Source of the DNA: Mortierella sp. BCC40632
Taxonomy: Eukaryota > Mortierellomycota > Mortierellomycetes > Mortierellales > Mortierellaceae
Direction: 5' to 3'
NCBI GenBank assembly: GCA_011634665.1
Contig: WAEK01000026.1
Location: forward strand, 248,001 to 312,000
Length of the DNA stretch: 64,000 nucleotides
Below the pieces are notes generated by a model, which was given only the letters and a program-made list of their open reading frames with translations, was not told where the DNA came from and did no database searches. The translations under genes and the position numbers were made by a program. Positions 22,809 to 35,661 of this stretch are shown here, one piece after another; positions within the stretch are counted from its first letter, which is position 1, and each line of letters opens with the position of its first letter.

Positions 22809-23992
22809 GAGAGTTGGCAGACATTTCCAAGTCTCTAGAGTCATTTCGCGATTTGTATCTATGATTGACATAAGAGTGTGTTTGAATGAGAGAGAGAAGA
22901 AACAGAACAGATATGACGCTTCATCTGTTCACTTTCTCTCTTTTTTACTTTCTCTCTTTCTCGTTCTCTCTATGTATTTTAAAAGCATGAGCATTGACTA
23001 ATATACCGCTTCCAATGAAAGAAAAGAAAAGAAAAGAAAAGAAAAAAAGGAATAAAAAGAGAGAAAATGGCAATCGCCTCTAGCATCATTTGACAAACTT
23101 GACTTGAGGAGGCGTATTTTTTTTCCACTTCTTCTTTTCTGTAAAGGCCACTACTTTAGTTAACTTTGGTACAATACACACACTTGCCTATTTGCCTAAG
23201 AATCTCGTTTTACTGCAGCTTTATCTAATATATGATCCTTTTCTACCGCGTTATGACGAAAAGTCGGCAATACGCGTCATTTGAATTGGAAAAAAAAATA
23301 GCATCCAGGTGTTTGGGAGAGGGAGAGAAAGAAGTAAGATTGATCCCGGTTGTGTATGGAGCAAATGTCTCCTAAGAAAAATTTTTTTAAAAAAAAAAAA
23401 AAAAAAGAAAAAAAAGGTCGACCCACAAGATACTTTTTTTTTTTTTTTTTTGAACACTTCATCTCTCGTCTCCTATTCCTCTACTTCACAATGCATCTTC
23501 ATGGAAAGGGGACAATAAAAAAAAGGGGAGGAAATGGGTTCACACCACCGAAATTGAGATCAGAGAGGTAAAAACAAAAGCGAGTCTTTCCACGTTTTTC
23601 CGCGTTGGAAGTACGCTGACGACATACACATACGACAGACTTGTCAGGGGAGAGAAGAAAAAAAAATAAGATAAAGAGAGTGTGTGCAAAAAGGAACAAC
23701 GAGGCCCGTGAGCCATTTCTTAGGCAGTGTTGAGGTTGCTGTTGCTGTCTCCTGAGGATATTCCCTCTGCTATTGTTGTTGCCGCTGTTGACAGAATCGA
23801 TGGATCTCTTTGGCTGGTTCTGAGTCAATGAACAGCGCATTGACCTTTACGGGAATCTCTTCTTCTTCTCCAATCGGGCCAAATAGCATAAGCTTCCCAT
23901 TCGAGAGGCTGTAAAGCAAGGACAAAAGTCCAGTAGTAGGAAGGGGAGGGGTCAAGAAATCTAGGCCACTGCCTTTGGTGAGTGTTGCTTGT
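22809..23992. other. spacer between calcipressin and VanZ-like genes
   Basis: Convergent 3' region of two genes with GAAAA repeats (23018-23045), an A run at 23390-23406 and a T run at 23434-23451. A minus-strand block near 23905-23770 has coding-like codon use (LSNGKLMLFGPIGEEEEIP) and an acceptor-like ttacag before it. It cannot be joined in phase to the VanZ-like gene, so it is left unassigned. Confidence 0.4.
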
Positions 23993-24736
23993 TCAGACCA
24001 TCTCTAGCGACTGATAAGGATGTCCTTCGACTGGCCGAGGCCTACGGTATCGCTTCTTCACAAAATAATCCATGGTAGTCGCAAGGCCCATTCCTATGGT
24101 GACTCCAAAAACATTGGCTACGATATCGTGTCCATCGTATGCTCTTGACTGGCACAGCAGACAAATAGAATTAGAAAAAAGAAGCTCGGATGAGTATCAT
24201 GGCTCAGATAAGGAAGAAAGAAAAAATAAAACAAAACAAAAAAAGGACACAAAGCTATCCGTGCTTGCGAATCCAATAGGATCATTGCTGCACGATAAAA
24301 AAGAAAAGAAAAGAGAAGAAAATACCGTGTTTTGGCATTCACAACGGTAGTAGTAAAGAGATGAACCTGATGATATGAAAGAGCAAATGTGTCTTTTTCA
24401 ACGGTCCAGACCAGGTATTAGGAGTCAACAAAAAAAAAGGGAGTGTCACACGGTGGGGCGGAAAACGACCGTTACCGGAGAAAGAATCGGCTGCAGTAGC
24501 TCGGACGCAAAGGCAAGGGCGCCTACAGGAAGAATCGTCAGCAGGATGTTATGGAGGCGTCGAGGCTGGTCCCAGATGAAGAAGGTGAGGAAGGTGAGGA
24601 TGAGGAATCCAGAGAAATGAAGGATTTTGTCCTGCGGAAGGATCTCATGGTATGGAATCTGGTCTGTTGGAAGGAATCCTAGGCCTGCAAGAAGGAAGCA
24701 ATGCAGCACGGCTAGGAAGGCAAAGAAGAATCGCAT
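23993..24736 (-). CDS. VanZ-like small membrane protein
   Basis: Two exons, 24736-24476 and 24148-23993, joined in phase 0, give 138 aa. There are hydrophobic segments at residues 1-22 and about 40-55 and 60-85, and the conserved DKILHFSGFLILTFL, followed after the splice by the short motif SRAYDGHDIVANVFG and a final membrane segment. This is the arrangement of VanZ-like integral membrane proteins. VanZ was named from bacterial teicoplanin resistance, but fungal members have no established function. The C-terminus is basic (KKRYRRPRP). The start is the first ATG before the signal-like helix. Confidence 0.85.
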
Positions 24737-27163
24737 CTGTTCTAGAGCTCCTATTGATCCGTTTCAGATTGTTGCACGCCTAGTTGGAGGATAGCTCTTG
24801 TCCGCTGTCCTAGTACAGATGGATGTCCAGATGATAATCATTGGCAAATGATGTAATCTCATCGACCCATGCGCTCTTTCCCTCCTTGGAGAAAGTGAGT
24901 GAGACCGAGAAGAGGGAGAGATCACTAAAAACGGTCACGTAAGCGCAAATCAGGCACACACTGGGGGAAAGCCCAGCCCGCCGGGAACAGGCCTGAGCGG
25001 AGAAAACCCGCCCTAATGTTGTTGCAAAGGCATCCCGCTTCTTTTTTCCCGCCCAAGGATATGAGCGCGTTAGCTGGCGAAGCGCAGGTCTGCGGCACGC
25101 CAGAGATGAGCGATGCATGCACATAGTCGTTTCAGCTTCCTAGTGTCTGCTGCAACACACGGCCTCTGGTCTCCAAGTTTCCAGTCGTCCCTTTGCATTG
25201 CGCCTGTGTGTGCCTGTGTGCCTGTATGCCTGTGCCTGAGCTAATGTCCCCCCCCCCTTCATGCTCCTGTTCCTGCGCTCACGCACGTATGCCCTTCCTC
25301 ACCCCGTCTCCTTTATCCCGCGCATTCGATCCAAGCTTCGCTCCCATGGGGCTCGTTCGGGTGTCATAGTGGACCCTTGGTTGCAAGAGATGGTTGATGC
25401 TGCGACGGGTAGAACAAGACTAACAAAAGTCTCCTCTGGTGGGGGGGGGGAGGGAGGAAAGAGGAAAGACACTTGTGTTTGTGTGCATTTTGTGTGTCGT
25501 ATGCAAAGAGACGAGGACTGAAAAAAAGGGGCTGCCGTAGAGAGAGAAACGCAAAGAGCGCGAGTGGCCGCCAGGGCGAGGCGCGAGCGGGTCGAATGAC
25601 CATCCATCCGACCGTGTCGTTGCCCGGATGACCGCCCTGCCCCACTGGATGCAAAACTCAGGGCAGTGGTTGGGTCGAGGGGCTACGGCCGATGGGCGCG
25701 ACGCAGCGAGATGGCAGATATGGAATGGCGTGCAGCAGACCATGCGACTGTGGCGCGGTAGAGTAAACGAACAGGCGATAGCTTGCGCGAGGACCACCAA
25801 GGCAGCGGAAGGATGAAAAGGATGGGGTAATGGAGAAGATCGCTACAAAGGGCTATATCACCTGGATGCTCAGATCGGGAGCCATTGTTGGCTGCCTCGG
25901 TGTCGCATGGTCTGTCTTTGAGTGCCTGGCAGATATGTGAACAAGCCAGCAAACATTGAGACTGGTGAGCTGGCGAGCTGGCTTGGCAGTCTCCTTTTTA
26001 CACCGCATCCCCGCCTTTTGCAGCGGCCCTTTCCCTCGCTTTTTTTTTTTTTTCGCCGTTCGTCACCTCGTTAGTCGCATCCACTCACCCACATCTCCTT
26101 CCCCTTCCTTACACACGGCTTCCCTGTCCAGCCTAACTACCGCCTCATCCATCCACTCTGCAGAGTGACCCTCGACCACCACTTCAACCAACACCTGTTC
26201 CTGCCGCATCCCCCATCGAGCGCTGGACCTCTCCCTTTCTCTTCCACCTCCTTTGTTTCCCCGCGCGAACTCGTCTGTCGTTTGGCTATCACCGTCCGTG
26301 TCTCTGTTGGACATCTTCTCAGGCACATCGTCATTTGCTGGCGCTGACCCCTCTGCGAACACGAGTTCATCTCGACCAAGCATTTGACCCGCCCCATCCC
26401 TGCGGACTAGAAAAACAGCTCTTGCCTTGGCCTCGTCCCATCGTTTCTTTTCCTTTTCTTCCTTTTCTTCTTTTTCTTCCCGTCTTGCCAACATTTTTTC
26501 TTTTCATTGCCAGCCATCCTCGTCTCGCTCGGGAATTGGCTCTACGCTTCATCTCCTGCAGTCATACACGGCCTTATCTGTCAGGTCTCTGGCCTGGCTT
26601 CAATCAACGCCAGCTTTATTCATTATTCATTTCCCGTGCCGGCTCCCAGCTCTCGCGCACGTTCTCGAAAATTAGAGCCACTCCTGTGTGTTGCTTTAAC
26701 CTTTGCTACTCTTTGTTGAAAACGATACCTTCGGTCTCTTGCTCCCTCTCTGCCTTTCGCAAGTACTGTCTGGACAGGGCCCCTTCTCCCAACTGCCGTG
26801 TGCCCCACGCTCCTCTTTTACTTTATTTTACACCTTCTCTCTTTCTCCCTGTTCCCTGTCTGCGTGTGTACGTGTGTGTGTGTGTGTGTGTGCGTTTGTA
26901 TCAAAGTGAGAGCGTGTGCTCCAGCGTCCTTTTTCCGTGCAGACCGCACACAACACGCACCTCCCACGACGCGCTCTCCATCTCCACAGCGCTCCGCATA
27001 ACGCATCCCGCACCAAGGCCAGTCAAGAGACGGAGCGGACAGGCTCAGGTTGCCGTTCTCTGCTCTTCCAGACCCCTCTCCTCGCTTCACCTGCCGTACT
27101 ACCGGCCTTTTTGCTCCGCCCGTGTCTGCTCCCATCCCCACCGCGCAGACGCACAGGCTGTGG
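24737..27163. other. long intergenic region, no supported gene
   Basis: Between a minus-strand and a plus-strand gene. The right half is very C-rich, so several frames stay open by composition (for example 26335-27558), but none gives a domain or consistent coding bias. A short GT run lies at 26870-26892. It probably holds two promoters and a long pyrimidine-rich leader. Confidence 0.5.
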
Positions 27164-28380
27164 ATGGAGCAAGTGACTCCATCCGATTTTTACTTGACCC
27201 TTTGCCTGTATGTCTCTTTCTACTTTCTCTTCTTCACTTCCACCGCTGTTTCCCTCCCTACCACCCTTCCGACCGACGAGGAGTTGAGCAACAATCGCCG
27301 CGCAAAGACCTTTTCCGAACAACTCGATCCCTTCCTTGCCGCTACCCGTCGGGCCCACGCCGCGCGCCAGGCATCACATATCGCACGGGCGAGGGCAAAG
27401 TCCGTTGTCGGGACGCTTCGAGACATCCAAACGCACTCGCGCCAACACTCACGCCAACACTCGAGGCACCGATCCACCTCGCATTCCTCGCACCGTCACT
27501 CGAGCCGAGGCTTGTCCTCGCCGCGGCCGCACAACCACCTCGACCACAATCCCCATAGCCTTGATCGGAATCTTAGCCGCTCACACAACTACCGTCATTC
27601 TTCGCAGGAGCGGCCCCTGTCAGCTTCCCCGCGTCGACAACACACGCGCCTGCAGAGCCTGTTCAACGACCCGCCACTCTCGACGGTCGATCTGCCTCCT
27701 GTTTGCCTCAGTGCCAGTAACAGTAGCAGTAACAATACTCTGACAAACCTCGGTGGGATTAATCTGGACCTGACCCAGCCTACTCTTACTCAACTATCTT
27801 TCGATCGGACACACCAATACCTTCGTCAGCATCAACAACAGAACCACCTCAGTGGAGACGAGATCGACTTTGCGTCCCAGCAACATCCATCTCTGCAGCA
27901 CTGGCCACTCGACTCGTGGAAAACTCCGACCAGCAGGGCACCACCTCGCAGGTTTTCTCGACCTCCTCAGAAACGCTACTACCATTTTCAACCAGAGTCG
28001 CTCTTTCGCAAGATGCTCGCCGCAGCGTCCCCTCCGCCTGTGCAGCAGGCGAACAGCGGCACACAGCCGCGTCCTGCCATCCCATCCTCTGTACCATCTG
28101 CAGCGACCCTGGCAACACAGACGGGCACAGATATAACACGCGCAGCAATTGGAGTGTCCACCATGGAGAGTTCCAACTCAGAGTACACCGTGCAGCCTGT
28201 TCAGGGACAGGTCCAGTCCCCGACCCAGTTGACCGAGACAGCAGTTCCACGCTCACAGACGCTAGGAGGACCCGAGGCGTTCATGGCTGCCATGCCGGCA
28301 CATGCCAGGAGGACCGAGGGCCCGAATTCCAGTGTAGGTTTTGCTGCCTCCGGCACCAACGCCTCCGCTGGACGTGCTCG
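27164..28380 (+). CDS. Gln/His/Ser-rich protein, first exon(s) of an unresolved gene
   Basis: An open block of about 405 codons with high GC at third positions. From the ATG at 27164 it reads a hydrophobic N-terminal stretch (residues about 8-32, possible signal anchor). A basic helix AATRRAHAARQASHIARARA follows, then an Arg/His/Ser repeat region (SRQHSRQHSRHR), Gln-rich segments, PPRRFSRPPQKRYYHF, and a Ser/Thr/Gln/Pro-rich tail. A donor-like GTACGA at 28381 precedes A-rich DNA that would otherwise be read as poly-lysine, so an intron starts there. No known domain is seen. The gene may continue at 28631, or even be the 5' part of the GRDP gene 1.5 kb downstream, but no phase-consistent chain was found. 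Confidence 0.5.
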
Positions 28381-28630
28381 GTACGAAACGACGTGTCACC
28401 TTGAAAAAAAAAAAGAGAAGAGAAAGAAAAAGAAAAAGGAAAAAAAAAACAAGAAACTTTTTGGGATGCGAGAGAAGTCAATGCCAGCAAAAACTCATGC
28501 GCAATCTTGCATGGTCCCTTTCTACCCTTTTTTGGGTGGTCTTTTGTATGTGGAAGTGTGCGTGCGTGCGTTTGTTATGTGTGTTTCTGGCCTCAATCTC
28601 TCACTGTCTGCAACAATGCTATGCTCACAG

Positions 28631-28798
28631 TGCGTCCTTGAGGGCTGGAGATACATGCTGGACAAGCATTGGAAGATCTGGCAAAAAGACAAGAATCACA
28701 ATCGACACACGTCGTCCCGCATACGGCATGAGAGTCTTGCCTACTGCCAGAGGCGGACAATGCCCGACCGCACGACCCGGCCCCTCGACAATCTCGAT
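28631..28798 (+). CDS. coding-like block, possible exon of the Gln/His-rich gene
   Basis: After an acceptor-like gctcacag, 56 codons with very high third-position GC encode a Trp/Lys/Arg-rich segment starting CVLEGWRYMLDKHWKIWQK. The reading frame matches that of the upstream block, but the preceding donor at 28381 is in a different phase. An alternative donor at 28333 would fit. Function unknown. Confidence 0.3.
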
Positions 28799-29783
28799 GT
28801 GCACCTCCTCTCTATTTCACTTTCTTTCCTTCTTTCTTTGTGTCTCCCTCGCCTCTCACCTCCTCTGCTCTCATCCGCTCCTTGTCCCCGTCCCTCACGC
28901 TCTTCCCCTCCTCCGTACCGCACCACCCTTGCCTCCTTTGAACCTGGTTTTTTTTTGTTCGGTGTAGCCTTTGTTGATGCCCAGAACCCGAGGAGGGGCG
29001 CGTGTCCGCGCTTTCCCTTTTTGCTCGTCTTGCCCCGGAGCAATGGCCTGTGGCCTGGCAGCCCTTCCTGTTGGGCCCTCCTCATCATCCCCTTTTAATA
29101 CACTCTCCTACTCCTAACCCCCGCTCTCCTAACCCACGTCCGCCATCGTTACCTCCCTGCTACCCTTCTTCACTGTTGGTACGGAGGAGGAGGGAGAGGG
29201 AGGAAGACCTGTCGCTATTCAATTGGGTTCAAATGCACACCGAGCGTGACAAATGCCTAAATCCTTTTGGTCCTCTCCTTTCCTTGTTGTTGTTGTTATT
29301 GTTGTTTACTTTTTGGTGCGTGTTTGCGGGCGTTTATTTTTCTTCTTTTGCTTCGTTGCTGCCTTTCCCAATTCGTGGTAACTCTCCTGCTGTATTTGAC
29401 TCCCCTTCTGCTGGACAGTGCTAGGCCTTGGGCCGACATAAACGAAAGGATGAAGGAACCCCGAGATTTTCTTGCTGCATAGCCCTCACTCGGTCTGTGC
29501 GAAGAGATGACCATGAGCGTTCACAACCACATTGGGCTAGGTGTTATGCATCCATCATTTCTCTTTCTTTATTTTGCATTGCCATTTTCTTTTCTTCTTG
29601 TTGAGTCCCTTTATCCCTTTCCTCCTTTTTATGCCTATCCCTTGCTCTCTCTCTCTCTCTCTTTTTTTTTTTTTTTTCCTTCTTTCCCCCCGCGTTCTCC
29701 CCCCATCCGTCCTCCTTTACCCACGCCCACGTTTGAATACTGTCAGCCAACACACAAGTCGCAGCTTTTTCTAACGCGTCTTT

Positions 29784-29840
<57 letters not shown>

Positions 29841-29881
29841 GTGTATTGTGTTGTTTCTTAAAAAAAATAACTGGAATCCAG
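28799..29881. other. non-coding stretch (intron or intergenic)
   Basis: C/T-rich DNA with T runs (29661-29677, 29781-29805), a (GT)n microsatellite of about 33 nt (29806-29839) and no recognisable exon. It separates the Gln/His-rich block from the first identified GRDP exon. Confidence 0.45.
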
Positions 29882-32800
29882 ATTCTGTCACACCAGCCGC
29901 GTTATTGGCCCATCTTCGGTTCCTACGACTGGTGCAACGCCTTGTAATATTTGACGATGAAGACTTAGATTTCTTGTACCTGATCCGGTCTGAGGAACGT
30001 TATCTCCTGTATCTCGATCTCCTGCAGAGAATACAACCTCCAGCGAACCAGCTCCCGCTTCCTCCGCTAGGTAAGTGCCATATTGCCGACTGTACTAATA
30101 AAACAAGAAAAGAAAAATGACTGTGGGTTTGAAAAAAGGGCGAGCAAGAATCGGCGGTCGGGCTCTCTCTCTCTCTCTCTCTCTACTTCTCTACTTCTCT
30201 CTTTCTTCTCTCTCCTCCCTCCCTCTCTCTCCTGGACGATCCTTACCCGTTGCTCAACCCGAGGAACACTCCACTCTCCCTAGCAGGCGTTGGGATTTGG
30301 TGTCTATTTGACACAGCATCAAGCCCCGATTGTGTCTAGAACTTGGCTTTCTCCCCCACCCCCATTACTCAATCCACTCTATCCCTTTTGCAGCCAGTCG
30401 CTGGTGGGATAGGAGGAAAAGAAAGAGGAAAGAGGGACAAGGAGAAAGAGGAAAGGCAGGAGGAAGAGGAAAGAGGAGGTGACGGAGGAAGAAGAAGAGG
30501 GGAAGGAGGTAAAAAAAAAATATATGTTTGCTAAAACGGACAAGTCTAGAGTGGATCCTTGGTCCCTTGAATGGAGAGAGAGGCATTCCATGGACGATTA
30601 CTGCTTTGGAGCAATTAAGAAAGGGGGAAGAAAAGGGTGCGAGCTCGGAGATTGCAACAGATCCGTGGAGGATGGATTCTTTCTCTCTCTCTCTCTCCTC
30701 GTTCTCCGAGATAACTAACTAGGCTGTGCGCGTCCTATTTTTCTCTTACCCACTCTTTCCGTCTGGCAGATGTCGCGTTGATGTGGACAGTGCATATGCT
30801 GTCTCCCTTTCGATACCACGAGGACTTGATCCGAAATTACAGCCCGCAATTACTCAAGTACTCCTTTCCACTTGAGCTCTATGTAAGTAGAAATGATATT
30901 TAATTTTCTCTATCTCTGTCTAGCTTTGTTATGTCATCCTAGATCATTCCTAAACCCAATGGTGTGGAATCGGGGTTGATGATTGTTCTCTATAGGTGGC
31001 CTCTGTCGATATTGAAGACCCAAACACAAACCATGAGGCGTTTACAGCATCCAAGCAACTATGGCAACAAATCTATCCTCATGAAAATTTTGATCTAGAC
31101 AAAAACAGTACCGGTCATATGTTTGGGATCCAATGTCTATGGTGTGGTGGAGACAATATCATGGACAGGTAAAAAAAAAAAAAAAAAAAAAAAAAAAGCA
31201 TTATTGGATTTCCTCCTTCGAAGTAGGAGAGATTTATTCTTTTTCGTCATCCTGACTAATGGTTTGAACGACCCATGATGTGCTGGTGGTTTATTCCTTC
31301 TTTTCTTCACTTAGCCCAACCTTTATCAAGTTTAGGATCGATAGCATGCCTATCGAGTGCAAAGGATGTGGATCACCATGTAGCCTCGAGAGCCTCTCCT
31401 CCAAACGCTTCTGGGATGCGATTGGAGCCTACCGTGTCGAACCCTCCTACCTCCTTGTGTAAGACCTGAACACTTTTAAAAAAGCAAGAAGAAAGAGAAC
31501 AGGCGGCAACAAAGGATGAGGGATTAACAAACGTCAATCTAATTTTTTTGAAAACTAATCTTGCGCCGATAGGGGGTCGCTTCTCTCACCATGGACAGGG
31601 ACTCCAGATGCTCTGACTGCACAGCGAGAACACCACCACCTCTTCTTTCATCCTCAAATCCAACTCGGCCTCGACCAAGCCTCCGTTGCTCTCAACTGCT
31701 CATGGCCCAGGGTCATTGAGGCATTTCAGGGAATGGGTCCTGACCAGTACTACGGAATTCGACCTACCACAATTCCTCGGATTATTTCTTCTTACCGTGG
31801 ACTGATCGATGACAGGCTCTCCATGGACCTGGTCGCCGGTGCATTGCGGCAACGCGACTTTCAAAGAGCCATGATGGTCACTGGTGGACAAGCATGGTGT
31901 CAAACTGAGGTTCTGCAGCGGATGCTGGAACGATACAAGATGTTTATGCTTCTTTCGCGCACAGAGAGCAAGAATGGAGGCGGGGTCCCAGGACAACATG
32001 CATTGGTGCCTACTTTAGATATTGACCTTGCCTGGCACACGCACATGCTCTCGCCAGCTCATTATCGACAGTACCAGTTGGTTCACTACGGTCGAGTGTT
32101 GAACCATGATGACTCGGTCCAGGTCACGTCTGCAATGACAAAGCAGGACTTTGTCCGGACAGCAAAACTTTGGAGTGGGCTCTTCGATGAACACTACAGC
32201 AATCAACTCGAATGGAATAGTCGATTTATGTGGACACCAGCCAAAATGTGTGCAGGTGTTTGCTGTCCACCTTATGGAGCCTACCTCGTCTGGAAGTCCT
32301 GGTGGTCCAAGAGAAAGTTGAAAAAGATAGCTAGGAGGCAACAAAAAAAGCAAGAGCAATCCCAGCAACGGTCTCAACGTGAGAGTGTGGGTGAATCGAA
32401 TCTGGAGACTGGTATTCAAGGAGGTGGTGACCATGATCACAGTAACGGCAATACCGTTGTTGTTCTGGAGACGGGCCCTCAGGGTAGCCAAGAAACGGAA
32501 GAGCGACAAGAGTCGATTGAAATGAAGGAAACGATTGGAGATATCAAAGGAAAGGGGAAGCGTGTAGAATCTCCAACTATTGCTGGAGTGACTGCGTTTG
32601 ATGCTGAGAGCAGTAATAATGGGGTCAACCGCACGATCACAACAACGAAGGATACTCGTGAAGGTCCGACCCCTCGACACATGACCCCAACACTAGGTCT
32701 GGACGGTCGCCTGAGCAACTGGAATGGTGTTCCAAATAGTCTTGATAGGTAAGTACGCATGACCATGAACTGTTTATTTTCTTTCTCTCTTTTTTTTGAA

Positions 32801-33105
32801 CTAGAGCTAACCAGAAGAGCATCTCTATCATCTCTCTTTTTCAATCATAGCCAAGCCTTATGTTCCTCAGGAGCTTGTATCATGTCACCATGGAATGATC
32901 AACAAGGTATGCTGAACATCTCTAGGCTGAACTACGTGCCGAAATAGAGAGACAATGATGACGACTGTCTGGATTACGAGTACTTACATCTCTCTCTCTC
33001 TCTCTCTCTCCCTTTTTTTTAACCCTAATTTTGATTTCTTCAGACCTAGCATCATATTTTGAGTTACAGCCACATCAACGAGAACTCAGGACGCAGCGGA
33101 CATAA
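29882..33105 (+). CDS. GRDP-like (DUF1399) glycine-rich-domain-family protein, 5' end unresolved
   Basis: Seven exons are visible: 29882-30070, 30770-30882, 30996-31168, 31315-31458, 31573-32748, 32851-32906 and 33044-33105, all with matching phases. The family signature appears twice: DVALMWTVHMLSPFRYHEDL, and LDIDLAWHTHMLSPAHYRQYQ. Leading into the first copy is TPAALLAHLRFLRLVQRLV with YLIRSEERYLLYLDLLQ. CLWCGGDN and CKGCGSPCS form a possible zinc-binding pair. A Cys-rich WTPAKMCAGVCCPPYGAYL precedes a low-complexity basic/acidic region. Plant GRDP proteins act in stress and development, and the fungal role is unknown. The first exon must lie upstream, because 29882 starts inside a codon. 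A truncated copy occurs at 59511-60063. Confidence 0.85.
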
Positions 33106-34213
33106 TTTGTAATTTAACTACCCTAATATCCCTGAAATCTAGTGCGTGTTTTTATTATATATTATATATTATTTTATATTTAAAAAAAAAAAAAAAAAAA
33201 AAACGAAGGAAAGAAGGAAAGGTTGAACAGAGCCTTGTGCAAAGCAGAAAAAAAAAAAACTCTCCTTCTCCCTTTTCCCTCTTAGGCAAAAACAAACACA
33301 TATACTATAAAAAATACTCGCCTGAAAAGCTGGCTTAATACATTAGCGAATAATCTCTCTTGATCCTTGTAAATCTTTTTTTTTTTTTTTTTTTTGCAGC
33401 GACCAGGTTGTTCTTGGTACCCAATTCTCCAAACTTTGACACGAATCAAAATGCTCCGTAGCTCAAGTGGCTTTTGCCCAGCACTTTGGCAATCTCCTGT
33501 CTGCTCAACGTGCGCAATAAGTCCTGGGATCCTTTTGGTACCAGCAATGGAGTGTAAAGCTTGCCAACAAAAAGGGGGGACTCGATGAAATTATTTTACT
33601 CTCAATTGTTTTAAGTATACAACAGCAAATATAAACATTCATGCGTAATCGTTTATCGTCACATACCTGCCTCCATTATCCTTGGCATGGCCTGTGAGAG
33701 CTAGAGCCAAGATACGTTTACCATGGATTCTTGCGTTTTAATCAGAAACCTCAAGCGGGGGCACACTGAAGCTGAGAAAAATAACTGATTTGCCATTGGA
33801 TCTTCAGGCACAGGCACAGGGGGTGTCCTTAAAAGATATAAGGTTACTCTAGCTACTAACAGTTAATGACTAGTAGGATTTGACAGTTTGTGCTGACACC
33901 GCAGATACTGGCAATTGTCGAGAACGCGCCTGAGCTACGGGTCGTCACGTGCGATATCCGTGACTGCAGACACGTAATGCCTGGCGTGCGCGTCCTGCAG
34001 GGCCTCTCCAAAGAAGAAAAAGGGCCTCGTCTCCAGGTCGTAGTTTTTCTGTTCTACATTCCACCACGCCAATCCAACACAACATCATGGTAACAGGCCA
34101 AAGGATCACTCAACATTGGACAAGTCGGATGATTTTGTTCCGCAACCAGAACCTCGTCTTCTAATTAATTCGCATCCATTTCCATGCTTCTCATTCCATA
34201 GGATATCGATTCT
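33106..34213. other. spacer before PAC1, with a short coding-like island
   Basis: Contains A and T runs (33181-33203, 33377-33397). The segment 33890-34093 has high third-position GC on the plus strand and encodes ILAIVENAPELRVVTCDIRD-type sequence ending at TGA or TAG, but without a start or neighbouring exons. An acceptor-like ccatag at 34201 suggests a leader intron in the next gene. Confidence 0.4.
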
Positions 34214-35556
34214 ATGGACGACCATCACCGCTACCAATCCAGCGATGAGGAAGACTTTGAAGAGTCCCTTTTCAAACCTGTCACACTACCTAAACCGATT
34301 GTCTTATGGCTTGATAATCGGGCAGGAGGAGAACCCAGGAGATACAACACCTTGATTGTCGGCACAGCCTTTGGTGGAAGCTCAGTCCTGCACAGTATTC
34401 CTGACAAGACTCTCCAAGGATCATTGATCTTGCCCGGCATTGACCTTGTAAGGGGACGGAGTTTTTAATAGGGTGTGCCTGTGCCTTTGTGTATCCTTTG
34501 TTCGGGTGATCTACAAAGGGTGGCATCTGATTCTCCATTAACTTTGTGTAATGGATCCGTATTTTGGATTACTTGCAACCCTCTATAGAAAGACAACACT
34601 GCTGAGATTGATTCACCCGCCAACGCCAACTGCAATATTTACGAGGCAAAGAGTGATCCCTCCATTGTTTTGATCCCATGCAACTACGAGATCAAAGACA
34701 AGGACTGTCTGAATTTCGCCAAAGCTATCATGTCTCATATCCAAGTTGAGAGGTGGGGAAAAAACGTTGCCCAAGTCAAAGAACGCGGCGGAAGAAAAAT
34801 TGTGTAGCTCCCAAAGCTAGCCTCAGGCAATTGGACTCCCTCCCTCTCACCCTTTCTTTTCTTTTCTTTTTACAACTCATTGGTTCGATTTAGGGTCATC
34901 ATCCTGGACACATTTTCGCCATCAACATACTTTTCAGGATCTCCTGACATTGAATACAATTACCCATGGCTTCGAGTCTTACAAACAACACATTCTACCA
35001 CGGTACTGCCCACATTAATCCAGTAGAATCCTTCGATCTCGAATTGTTCTTTGAAAAAATAATAATAATACCGGATTTGCCTCTCACTCACATGTCAACG
35101 CAACCCGTCTCGCTTTTACTTTTCCTTCTCTTTAATTTTAGGCGGTCAAGGTCCCGACCCTCGAGGTTCCTAATCTGGTCCAGAACTTGGGTGCTGCTCT
35201 TATTGGATATGTAAGTAGGAGCTTTGTTGCCACTCATTCAGGCTTTTTTTTTTTTTTTTTTTTTTTATGCAAAAAGAGCCCTTTCTCCCTTACTCAACAA
35301 CAATGGGACCTCTTTTATCCTTTTATAGTGTGAGGCAAGAGGCATGAAGGATAGCTGTCTGCTTCTCAGTTTACAAGAACACGTCTATGGCAAGGCTCTG
35401 ACGACAGCAGCGACGCTGCGGGGGCTTAAGGAAGGTTTGATCAGTCTGGGATACACTAGTATTGCCAATACGATTCAGATTGACAAGGCCGTTCAACAGA
35501 TCCAGGATAAACGTGTCGGATCCAATCGGTCACGAGAGGACCGGCTTTATGCCTAA
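34214..35556 (+). CDS. PBA1: proteasome assembly chaperone 1 (PAC1/Pba1)
   Basis: Five exons (34214-34447, 34589-34752, 34894-35002, 35142-35210, 35329-35556) with consistent phases give 267 aa. The pattern matches PSMG1. There is an acidic start, then PIVLWLDNRAGGEPRRYNTL, IYEAKSDPSIVLIPCNYEI, VIILDTFSPSTYF, a short linker with VPTLEVPNLVQNLGAALIGY, and a final segment CLLLSLQEHVYGKALT. PAC1 pairs with PAC2 to scaffold the alpha ring during 20S proteasome assembly. The usual C-terminal HbYX-like motif is not evident (ends DRLYA), which may be a lineage difference. A T41 run follows the stop at 35620-35660. Confidence 0.85.
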
Positions 35557-35616
35557 AGCAATTCAATTTATAATAGTGAACAAAATGATCATTAAAGCAT
35601 ATGGCCCTCCTCCCTC

Positions 35617-35661
<45 letters not shown>

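Noticed and set aside
26335..27558. A 407-codon plus-strand open frame in C-rich DNA
   Set aside because: All three frames are nearly stop-free because the DNA is C-rich. The product has no domain and its codon use does not match neighbours. It overlaps the start of the better-supported block in another frame.
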